Shown here piece by piece: positions 5,387 to 12,308 of a stretch of 31,755 nt of DNA. Under the pieces are notes generated by a model. That model saw only the letters and a list, made by a program, of their open reading frames with translations. It had not been told where the DNA came from and made no database searches. This DNA comes from a virus: positions 1 to 31,755 of IMG/VR virus record IMGVR_UViG_3300008448_000382; one strand, written 5' to 3'. The first letter of the stretch is position 1. Every line of letters starts with the position of its first letter. Both the position numbers and the translations under genes were made by a program.

Positions 5387-5713
5387 ATGGCAACCCTTTC
5401 GTCTGCGAACTACGTGGCTTTTCGGAATTCGCTCCCCCACTCGATGACGGCGGTTCCAACGAACCTCACCGACATCTGTACAACGGACGCGTATATCTAT
5501 CAGGTCCATGTCTCAAACACCACTGCCGGGGCGCTGACCTTTCTTCTCCAAGATAAGCAAGCGACCCCCGGACAGTTGACGCCGACGGTTTCCATCGCGG
5601 CTAACACGGCCTACATCCTCGCTTGGCCGGAAGGACAGTTCGCTGAAGACGGCATCTCTGTCCAAGGCTCCGGCGCAGGGCTTCAAGTGGCCTTCGTTGG
5701 AAGCTACAAATAA
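5387..5713 (+). CDS. Small beta-sandwich virion-type protein
   Basis: ATG 5387 is preceded by AAGGAG (5373-5378) with 8 nt spacing. The 108-residue product has alternating beta strands: YIYQVHVSNTTAGALTFLLQD, then PTVSIAANTAYILAWPEGQ and a final GLQVAFVGSYK. Such folds are common in phage decoration or head-fibre proteins. No specific family recognised. It sits between another small beta protein and the first signal-peptide-bearing gene, in one operon. Confidence 0.55.
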   Translation: MATLSSANYVAFRNSLPHSMTAVPTNLTDICTTDAYIYQVHVSNTTAGALTFLLQDKQATPGQLTPTVSIAANTAYILAWPEGQFAEDGISVQGSGAGLQVAFVGSYK

Positions 5714-5722
5714 GGAACTCTC

Positions 5723-6604
5723 ATGCTTAAATACGCCCTCTTCGTACTCGCCAGTGTCGCCGCTTTTGGTCAAATCACGCCGATTCCGGGACCGAGCGGG
5801 GGCGGAGGCGGCGGTGACGTAGCTGGCGGGACTAACCTAACGACCGTCGGCGCGGTCCCTTATGTCTCCGCGGCGGCTACTTTGGACGAAGATGGGTCTT
5901 TTCTGCGGGTAGCGAACGGACAGTATACTCTGTACGACCCTACAGCGGTGACGGGTGTTTCCACATTCACTATTCGAGCGGGGGCTGGGCAATCGACCAA
6001 CTATCTGACCGCGTGGAAGGATGCCGCTAACACCTCCATTCTGGCCGTCCGCGACAACGGCGTGACCGTGTTTGTCGGCAATGAGACGTTGGTGACTAGA
6101 TCCGTGCAGTACGGCACGGACCGATTGGGCATGTTTGTGCCCGCCGCAGGGACCGGGTCGTCTCTGTACACATTGGACTCCGCGGGTATTGTCCGCTGGG
6201 ATAGTGCTACCGGTTCCGGGACAAAGGATATTGGCTTTGCCCGCAACGCCGCGGGTATTGTTGAGGTTAACGACGGGGTTACTCCCGGGACGCTGCGTGA
6301 TTTAATCCAACGCCATCCTTTAGCCGGTGGTACGTCACCGACAATCACCTCCGGTTTCGGCACCACGCCGTCCATCGCAGGAAAAGATGCCGCAGGTCGG
6401 GTGACTGTAGGCACAGGCGGCACGGCGGCGACGGGGACGATCACATTCGGGACGGCTTGGGCTACGGCCCCGGTTTGCACGGCAGCGAACGAAACTACGC
6501 AATTGGCTCTATTCCCTACGGCGTCGACGACTACCTTGGTTCTCGCGTCCACCACACCATTTACCGCGGCAGATAAACTCGTCTACCAGTGCATTGGATA
6601 CTAA
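5723..6604 (+). CDS. Tail-fibre-like protein with signal peptide
   Basis: AAGGA at 5712-5716 lies 6 nt before ATG 5723. The 293-residue protein begins with a clear secretory signal, MLKYALFVLASVAAFGQ, followed by a Pro/Gly-rich linker (GPSGGGGGG). The middle is beta-rich and repetitive. The C-terminus (TGTITFGTAWATAPVCTAANET... to VYQCIGY) matches the terminal domain of many phage fibres, with two Cys that could pair. A signal peptide on a fibre-like protein is unusual, since virions assemble in the cytoplasm. Either it is exported, or the hydrophobic start has another use. It is first in a run of four adjacent genes, three of which carry signals. Confidence 0.65.
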   Translation: MLKYALFVLASVAAFGQITPIPGPSGGGGGGDVAGGTNLTTVGAVPYVSAAATLDEDGSFLRVANGQYTLYDPTAVTGVSTFTIRAGAGQSTNYLTAWKDAANTSILAVRDNGVTVFVGNETLVTRSVQYGTDRLGMFVPAAGTGSSLYTLDSAGIVRWDSATGSGTKDIGFARNAAGIVEVNDGVTPGTLRDLIQRHPLAGGTSPTITSGFGTTPSIAGKDAAGRVTVGTGGTAATGTITFGTAWATAPVCTAANETTQLALFPTASTTTLVLASTTPFTAADKLVYQCIGY

Positions 6605-6605
6605 A

Positions 6606-7703
6606 ATGATAAACCGAGAAAAGCTACTCCTCATACTCACTGTTTTTGTCGGCTTGTTCCTTGGCCGATCACTTGCAGCGCAGACGGCTGGAACGCCATC
6701 GCAGATCAAAGGTACCGGCACTCCGTCATCGGGGCTTTGTATCGCCGGGTCGGTCGGCCAGGAATACTTCCAAACTGACGCGACGGCTGGGCAGAATGTC
6801 TACAAATGCACATCTGCTGGTGTCTGGACTCAGGCCAGTGCGGCGACGACGGAGATCCAGAGCGGCGGAATCTCGTATTGTGCTTCGGCTACTACTAACG
6901 ACTCCTACGCCTGTAACTTCGCCCCCGCCTTCACGGCTTACGACGCGAACGGCACCTGCGTAACAGGCGAAGTTTGCACAGGCACAGTGATTCAGTTCTA
7001 CGCCGACGTCCAAAATACCGGAGCGGCGACGTTCGCCCCGAATGGGTTGGCAGCTAAAGCCATTCGCAAGGGCGGAAAAAACGCTGCTCTTACCACCGGA
7101 GACATCGAAGCCGGTCAGGTCGTCACCCTCGCCTATAACCGGGTAGCCGATGTTTGGCAGTACCAGAGCCAACTCTCGACCGTGGTCAACCCCGGCATCC
7201 CAACCGTGGAGTCTCAGACCGCCAGTTCTTCCGCATCCCTGAACTTCACCACTTGTATCACTTCGACGTACAACACCTACATGGTGGTCGTGAAGGGGAT
7301 GCACCCGTCGAATAACCTGGATACCCTATATATCAAACTGTCTTCGGACGGCGGGGCTACCTGGATCAGCGGCGCATCCTATGCGACAAACCTGAGACGG
7401 TGGAATGCTTTTGGGCAGGCATACGACGGTAGCTCCTCCACGGCGGCGTGGAACCTCAACACCCAGCAAAGTAATACATCCACGACCCAAGGCTACAGCG
7501 GGGTTTTCTACATCTTTAACCCGCTCTCTACTACCCAATCCAAGAGCATTGTTGGGCACGGCACAGGGTACACGACCGCCAGCGAAGGGTTCGACGTTGC
7601 GGGTTCGTATGCCTCGACCACCGCCATTAACGCCTTCCAGGTCATCGCCTCGACTGGTAACCTCCTGGACGGTACGGTTACTTGCCAGGGTGTGATTCAG
7701 TAG
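6606..7703 (+). CDS. Fibre-like exported protein with Cys module, 365 residues
   Basis: I use ATG 6606, directly after the previous stop, instead of TTG 6594. The N-terminus MINREKLLLILTVFVGLFLG with RSLAAQ is a signal peptide or anchor. It is followed by the module GTGTPSSGLCIAGSVGQEYF...NVYKCTSAGVWTQ (about residues 30-75), whose two Cys could form a disulfide. The next section has more Cys pairs (SYACNF, TCVTGEVCTG) and ends in a beta-rich domain with a closing Cys (TVTCQGVIQ). The module is duplicated in the next gene. Likely a host-recognition or cell-surface protein; the precise role is unknown. Confidence 0.6.
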   Translation: MINREKLLLILTVFVGLFLGRSLAAQTAGTPSQIKGTGTPSSGLCIAGSVGQEYFQTDATAGQNVYKCTSAGVWTQASAATTEIQSGGISYCASATTNDSYACNFAPAFTAYDANGTCVTGEVCTGTVIQFYADVQNTGAATFAPNGLAAKAIRKGGKNAALTTGDIEAGQVVTLAYNRVADVWQYQSQLSTVVNPGIPTVESQTASSSASLNFTTCITSTYNTYMVVVKGMHPSNNLDTLYIKLSSDGGATWISGASYATNLRRWNAFGQAYDGSSSTAAWNLNTQQSNTSTTQGYSGVFYIFNPLSTTQSKSIVGHGTGYTTASEGFDVAGSYASTTAINAFQVIASTGNLLDGTVTCQGVIQ

Positions 7704-7721
7704 GCCACAAAGGAATTTAAG

Positions 7722-8000
7722 ATGAGACTGCTTCTACTTATTACAATTACGGCTACCGGCATTTTGGCGCAGACGCAGGGAACGCCAGCGCAACTCAAAG
7801 GCACTGGTACCCCGTCATCTGGCCTCTGCGTAGCTGGATCAGTCGGGCAAGAGTATTTCCAAACTGACGCCACGGTCGGGCAGAACGTGTTCAAGTGTAC
7901 AAGCGCCGGTGTGTGGACGCAGATGAGCGCGGCTACCGGCGAGGTGCCGATTGTTGGCGGCTCCGCTCCAGCCACCCTCGCCTACCCCACGGTTCAGTAA
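7722..8000 (+). CDS. Short paralogue: signal peptide plus Cys module only
   Basis: ATG 7722 follows AAAGGAA (about 7708-7714) with good spacing. The 92-residue protein has a signal peptide, MRLLLLITITATGILAQ, then GTGTPSSGLCVAGSVGQEYFQ and NVFKCTSAGVWTQMSAATGE. It is nearly the same as the N-terminal module of the gene before it. It then stops after 19 further residues (VPIVGGSAPATLAYPTVQ). It is either a free-standing version of the module or the remnant of a longer spike that lost its distal part. It is the last gene of the unit that begins at 5090. Confidence 0.6.
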   Translation: MRLLLLITITATGILAQTQGTPAQLKGTGTPSSGLCVAGSVGQEYFQTDATVGQNVFKCTSAGVWTQMSAATGEVPIVGGSAPATLAYPTVQ

Positions 8001-8020
8001 CCCACCCCGCCCCCATAAGC

Positions 8021-8026
8021 GATAAT
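8021..8026 (+). promoter_or_regulatory. Late -10 element, leaderless type
   Basis: GATAAT ends exactly 6 nt before ATG 8033 (spacer AAAGTC). It decides the start of the 527-residue spike, for which an open frame extends further upstream to 7895. Confidence 0.6.
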
Positions 8027-8032
8027 AAAGTC

Positions 8033-9616
8033 ATGCCAGCCTACCCGACAACTGTAGCCACCGACGCGACTTTAATCGCCGCAGATAATCGCGCGTCGAC
8101 TACACTCCTGGGGACGATTTCCTCCGGGGCTACTACAATTGTCGTAACCTCCGGCGTTTTCTCTGCGTACTCCGTTGTCACTATCGAGAACGAACGGATT
8201 CTTCTCGGCTCAATCTCCGTCTCCGGCACCTACATCAACTGCACTCGTGGCTACGACGGTTCTGCCGCCGCGGCTCATACCAACGGGGTCGCTGTCAAAG
8301 CAAACGTCGTCGCGGCGCATCATAACGTCCTGGTCGACGAACTAATCGCCGTCGAAGGCGCACTCGGCGCGAATCTCCGATTTGTCCAGAAAGTCTTCAA
8401 CGCCGACGGCTTCACCTTCACCTTCACCGGGACGACCAACCTCGTCGGTGCCACACCCGCGACCGTCGTCATCGACCCGGGCCCGGCGGGCATCACCACT
8501 GCTTCGATCAACAAACATTACCTCTACATCACCGACGGGGCTTCCTCCGAAGCCGTTCTCCTCACCAACGTCACCGTCGGAGCCTCTACTACCTCCGTCA
8601 CCTTCACGCCCGCCAACTCCCACACCTCCGGCCAGTGGACCATCGGTTCGGCCTCCGGGGGTATTCAAGAGGCGATTAAATACGCGGAGGCTCAGGTTGG
8701 CGGCGGCGCGGTTCAGCTACCTCGCGGCTCTACGACTATTCGGCAAAAGATATTCCTCTCCGGCACCCCGGCGATTGAAGTCTATGGAAGCCGCCAGGGA
8801 TCGACTCTCGCTCTCGGCACCTCCAACACCTTCGACTGCGTAGCCGCGACACAATCCTACACGCTCCGTGACTTCTTCATCAGTTATACAAACGGGGCTT
8901 CCGGCATCGCGCCCGCGATCAACGCCGTTAATGCGTCAGCCGGGAATGTGATTATCGACAATGTTCAGATCAACCGCGCCTACATCGGTATCAACCTAAC
9001 CACGATCCTGCAACCGATTATTCGGAATTGTAAAATCTGGGAATGCGAGCGCGAGGGGATTTTAGCCACAAGCGCATCTGAAGGGTTTATTGTCAACAAC
9101 GTCTGCTACGACAACGATCAGTCGGGTGCTACGAAGGCCGGGATTAAGATTGACGGCGGGGGTAAGATCAGCGTCATCGGCAATGCGTGCTACAACTCCG
9201 GCGGTGTGACACAGGATTACGGGATTGAACTTACCGGGACACTGCCGTACCTCACCATGGTCGCGAATTCCTGTTTTGCGAACAATACGTCGAATTATGT
9301 AAGCACCGGCCCGGCGACATTCTGGACGATAGCGGCAAACGGCGGCGCGGATACTACACTGGGGGCAATAACCGCCGCGGCTACGGTAACGCTGCCAACG
9401 TCGATGGCGAAGTTAACTGTAATCTCCGGCACCACGACTATTGATACGATTAACGGATACTGGGGGACGGGGCATGAAGTTATCTTCGTTTGCCCGAATT
9501 CGCTAACCTTCTCCGCGGCGGGCAATATCGCCGTCGCCGTGACCACCACTTTCGCAAATCAAATCGTCCGCGGGATCTACAGCGCCACCGCGGGCAAATG
9601 GTATCTCTACGCCTGA
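8033..9616 (+). CDS. Tail-spike protein with beta-helix, 527 residues
   Basis: The N-terminal part contains TTIVVTSGVFSAYSVV and TRGYDGSAAAAHTNG (about 69-85), a motif also present in the tail hub at 25764. A connector follows, about residues 160-225, ending SASGGIQEAIKYAE. The rest is a right-handed beta-helix of short Asn/Ile/Gly-rich coils (VIIDNVQINRAYIGIN, RNCKIWECEREGILA), typical of pectate-lyase-like spikes that bind or cleave surface polysaccharide. A C-terminal beta domain ends GKWYLYA. Unlike its neighbours it has no signal peptide when started at 8033, where a -10 lies 6 nt upstream. I reject the 46-residue upstream extension. Confidence 0.75.
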   Translation: MPAYPTTVATDATLIAADNRASTTLLGTISSGATTIVVTSGVFSAYSVVTIENERILLGSISVSGTYINCTRGYDGSAAAAHTNGVAVKANVVAAHHNVLVDELIAVEGALGANLRFVQKVFNADGFTFTFTGTTNLVGATPATVVIDPGPAGITTASINKHYLYITDGASSEAVLLTNVTVGASTTSVTFTPANSHTSGQWTIGSASGGIQEAIKYAEAQVGGGAVQLPRGSTTIRQKIFLSGTPAIEVYGSRQGSTLALGTSNTFDCVAATQSYTLRDFFISYTNGASGIAPAINAVNASAGNVIIDNVQINRAYIGINLTTILQPIIRNCKIWECEREGILATSASEGFIVNNVCYDNDQSGATKAGIKIDGGGKISVIGNACYNSGGVTQDYGIELTGTLPYLTMVANSCFANNTSNYVSTGPATFWTIAANGGADTTLGAITAAATVTLPTSMAKLTVISGTTTIDTINGYWGTGHEVIFVCPNSLTFSAAGNIAVAVTTTFANQIVRGIYSATAGKWYLYA

Positions 9617-9780
9617 TGAGCTACTTCGACACATTCCTCTTCGACGAAGACCTGTTCGACGATCAGGGCGCTATCTCCGGGCCGGTGTACGCGGTTATTT
9701 CAGATCGACTCGACTTCCGCGCGGCTATTACCCCAGGCTCGGCGACCCCCGAAAGCGCGCCGGTTGCGGGCACCGAGTAG
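9616..9780 (+). CDS. Small acidic protein, 54 residues
   Basis: ATG 9616 overlaps the stop of the spike gene (TGATG), so translation is probably coupled. The product, MSYFDTFLFDEDLFDDQG..., is strongly acidic at first, with repeated FD/LFD motifs, then ends in a Pro/Ala/Glu-rich tail (ATPESAPVAGTE). No family recognised. Longer in-frame readings from 9490 overlap the spike out of phase and lack support. Its TAG stop (9778-9780) is the first half of the next gene's -10, TAGAAT. Confidence 0.5.
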   Translation: MSYFDTFLFDEDLFDDQGAISGPVYAVISDRLDFRAAITPGSATPESAPVAGTE

Positions 9781-9783
9781 AAT
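9778..9783 (+). promoter_or_regulatory. Late -10 element, leaderless type, overlapping a stop codon
   Basis: TAGAAT starts with the TAG stop of the upstream gene and ends 6 nt before GTG 9790 (spacer ACCTAT). The same 6-nt spacing with a GTG start supports the spacing rule. Confidence 0.6.
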
Positions 9784-9789
9784 ACCTAT

Positions 9790-10281
9790 GTGCCGACCCC
9801 ACCCGCGTTCGAAATCCGCTGTGATCCACGGTTAATCACGGAATTCCGCCACGCGGCTAAGAAGGCGTTTCCCAAGGAAATCTACGGAGTTTTTCTTGGC
9901 GTGTTTGATGAGCCGGATGTGGTGGAGGTTGTGGAGATGCTTCTTTGCCCGAAGGAGGAGACCGTTAGGTCGACGCAGTGGATTGTCATGCCGTCGGAGG
10001 CTTGGTTGGCGGAGGTAGAAAAAGCCGGGCGGGAGGACGATTTAGTCATTGTTGGAGACATCCATTCCCACTGTTCGACGAGAGAAAACGGGTTTTACTG
10101 CGAAACCGCTCCCTCCGAAGGCGACTGGGAGTCTGTCCCCCACTACCAACGGCTGTTTAAGGACAACTACACCTTCATGGCGATTATGGCTTTGAATAAG
10201 GGGGAGACGAAAATACGGACGAAAACCAACTTCTGGCCGCTTCTCCCGCCGGTTAAGGTAACCTGGAGTGAGCATGAGTAA
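9790..10281 (+). CDS. JAMM/MPN (JAB1) metalloprotease-like protein
   Basis: The 163-residue protein carries a JAMM signature: a Glu near the start (E30 in KEIYGVFLG), then GDIHSH (H92, H94), then S109 and D112 in SEGD. These are the usual zinc ligands and catalytic Glu. The H-to-S gap (14 residues) is longer than the usual 7 and includes two Cys (C95, C104). The family cleaves isopeptide or peptide bonds; in phages JAB domains occur in tail-assembly proteases. Here it stands alone, and its 3' end overlaps the terminase start by 8 nt. Possible roles are virion-protein maturation or removal of a ubiquitin-like tag made by host defence; neither is proven. Confidence 0.7.
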   Translation: MPTPPAFEIRCDPRLITEFRHAAKKAFPKEIYGVFLGVFDEPDVVEVVEMLLCPKEETVRSTQWIVMPSEAWLAEVEKAGREDDLVIVGDIHSHCSTRENGFYCETAPSEGDWESVPHYQRLFKDNYTFMAIMALNKGETKIRTKTNFWPLLPPVKVTWSEHE

Positions 10282-12067
10282 CGAACTGTCGATGGACGAG
10301 CGGATTAAGCGGATTCGGATCGCGCGGTGGAAGGCGCGGACGGACTTACGGTGGTTTGCGAACGAGATTTTGGGGTATAAGGACGTTTCTGAAGAGGTTC
10401 ACGGCCCGCTTTTATCCCGTTTGCAGAAATTCCCGAGCCCGGATACTACTAATTTCGTCCAGAACGACCGTTTTAACAATGGCCGGTGGGAGTACCGCCC
10501 CCTAATACCCATGATGGACCTCCCGGGGAAGCGGCGTTTGCTCATCCTCGACTCCCGCGGTTGTCTAAAAACGACCATAAACGCCATTTCCCACACAATC
10601 CAGTGGATCATCAACTACCCAGACATCGCAATCGCCGTCATCCAGGCTAACTTGGACAAAGCCGAGGACATTATCTCGGAAATCAAGAACCACTTTACGA
10701 AAAACCCCCGTTTCCGAGAACTTTTCCCCGAACACTGCCCGGATTTGAAGAAAGTCGAGTCGTTTGGTACGCAAGCGGAGTTCACGACTAAAGCCCGCGG
10801 CCCGGCGGTTACCCGAAAAGAGCCTACGGTACGCGGCGCGTCTATCGAAAAGGGCCTCGCGGGGTCGCACTTTGACTTGATGAAGTATTCCGACATCGTC
10901 GACGAGAATAATTCGAACAACGCGGAGATTTGTAAGACGATTTTCCGTAAATTCGTCCTTTCCCAGAACCTCTTGGTGTCCCCGCGCTTCTGGATCGACG
11001 TGGAAGGCACAAGATACGACGAAAAAGACACCTACGGCGAGATTATTCGAGGCCAGGAGATGTTGGCCGAGGAAAAACGCGACTGGAACATCTTCGTCCG
11101 CGGGATTTTCAAAAAAGACACCGGAGGGAGGCCACGGCAGTACACCTACGCGGAGGTTAAGCTCCCGGATCTCCTCGATGAGAACAAACTACCCATCTCC
11201 ATCTGGCCGGATCGCTTCCCATCGGATGGCATCCTATCCGAATACGCGATGGACCCGTATTTGGTCAGTTGCCAGAAGTTCAACTTCCCTAACCACGCCG
11301 CGGGTGGTCAAACCGTCTTCCCTATCGACGACAAATACCCGGCTTGGAAGTCGCGCGTTGACTTCGACCAGCGGGTTCTCGTCTCCCACTACGAAATCCG
11401 TGTAGATACCGCCCAGACCATTGGCGAACGCTCGAACCACTCCGTTATAACCGTCGGGGCCTGGGACGCCGCCGGTCGACTCTACATCGTCGACATACGT
11501 CGCGGGAAATGGCTCGCCGCGGAGTTAATCGCTCAGATCATAGCCGCGTACACCACCTACCAGAGAAAGTCGCGTAACGGCTTCGTGAGAGTGGCTATTG
11601 AGGAAACGGCTTACGTCACCGGACTAATGCTCGGCTTCAAACAATACTGCGACCAGCGGGGCATCCACATCCCCCTCGAAACGGTGAAGATCGACAACAC
11701 GAAGTCGAAGACCGAGAATATCGTTCGCACCCTCCAATACCCGTACATGACGAAGCAGATCATCTTCCTCGACGATCTGAAGGAAAAGGAGGCTTTACTA
11801 AGCGAACTCGGCGGAATGCCGAAGCCGCTGACCGACGACATCCTCGATACCCTGGCGGCTTTCTTTAAGGGAAAAGAGTGGCTTGGACGTTTAAACGTGC
11901 GCCAAGACCCCACCCACATCGACCAAGTGGTGCAAAACCGGCTCTCCCCTGCGGACTCCTATCGACAAAAACAATTCGCCCGGCTCCTCGGCTTAACCGG
12001 GGACTACGACTCCCCCTCCGACTACACCGGTATGCACCCGGACCTCGCCAAAACCGGAGGCCTGTGA
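10274..12067 (+). CDS. terL: Terminase large subunit
   Basis: The 597-residue protein is the DNA-packaging motor. An adenine-binding/N-terminal part is followed by a Walker A-like motif DSRGCLKTT (D93-T101, K99) and a Walker B region, FDLMKYSDIVDE (200-211, D210-E211). The C-terminal RNase H-like nuclease begins YEIRVDTAQT with D378 as the likely first metal ligand, and has further acidic residues in LTDDILDTLAAFF. Length is normal for TerL. I choose ATG 10274 over GTG 10268 because GGAG at 10265-10268 is 5 nt from the ATG. No small terminase is recognisable nearby. Confidence 0.9.
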   Translation: MSNELSMDERIKRIRIARWKARTDLRWFANEILGYKDVSEEVHGPLLSRLQKFPSPDTTNFVQNDRFNNGRWEYRPLIPMMDLPGKRRLLILDSRGCLKTTINAISHTIQWIINYPDIAIAVIQANLDKAEDIISEIKNHFTKNPRFRELFPEHCPDLKKVESFGTQAEFTTKARGPAVTRKEPTVRGASIEKGLAGSHFDLMKYSDIVDENNSNNAEICKTIFRKFVLSQNLLVSPRFWIDVEGTRYDEKDTYGEIIRGQEMLAEEKRDWNIFVRGIFKKDTGGRPRQYTYAEVKLPDLLDENKLPISIWPDRFPSDGILSEYAMDPYLVSCQKFNFPNHAAGGQTVFPIDDKYPAWKSRVDFDQRVLVSHYEIRVDTAQTIGERSNHSVITVGAWDAAGRLYIVDIRRGKWLAAELIAQIIAAYTTYQRKSRNGFVRVAIEETAYVTGLMLGFKQYCDQRGIHIPLETVKIDNTKSKTENIVRTLQYPYMTKQIIFLDDLKEKEALLSELGGMPKPLTDDILDTLAAFFKGKEWLGRLNVRQDPTHIDQVVQNRLSPADSYRQKQFARLLGLTGDYDSPSDYTGMHPDLAKTGGL

Positions 12068-12081
12068 TAATAGTATCGGAG
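12063..12081 (+). promoter_or_regulatory. Late extended -10 with Shine-Dalgarno at predicted RNA 5' end
   Basis: TGT-GATAAT (12063-12071) overlaps the terminase TGA stop (12065-12067). The expected RNA start is about 12078, the first base of GGAG, which is 5 nt from ATG 12087. Confidence 0.6.
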
Positions 12082-12086
12082 ACCCC

Positions 12087-12308
12087 ATGAACATCCGAAC
12101 GGCTGTCCTTACTATCGTATACACCGCGCTGTCGTCGGTTCTGAACGGCTTCGTTCTAAACGCCATTGTTCCCGAGGTCTTTGCCGACCCGAAGAAATTC
12201 TGGACCCTCATTGCCGTCGCCGCGGCTAAGGACGTGTACTTGCTGCTCAAAGACGTTGGGTTTCAGAAAGTTCTGGGTATCTACATCTCTCAGAACGAGG
12301 ACAAGTAA
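12087..12308 (+). CDS. Small probable membrane protein between terminase and portal
   Basis: The 73-residue protein has a hydrophobic segment at about 6-30 (AVLTIVYTALSSVLNGFVLN) and a second, weaker one at about 39-52 (WTLIAVAAAKDVYLLL), with a charged C-terminus (ISQNEDK). It has one or two membrane spans. A holin-like role is possible but its place is unusual: between terminase and portal and far from the endolysin. GGAG lies 5 nt upstream. Its stop overlaps the portal start (TAATG). Confidence 0.55.
   Translation: MNIRTAVLTIVYTALSSVLNGFVLNAIVPEVFADPKKFWTLIAVAAAKDVYLLLKDVGFQKVLGIYISQNEDK

Noticed and set aside
7895-8032. 46-residue N-terminal extension of the 527-residue spike
   Set aside because: It overlaps the previous gene out of frame, has no start signal, and the -10 plus 6 nt places the start at 8033.
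5723-9616. Diversity-generating retroelement at the duplicated spike modules
   Set aside because: No reverse transcriptase in the window and the differences between copies are not concentrated at adenine positions.
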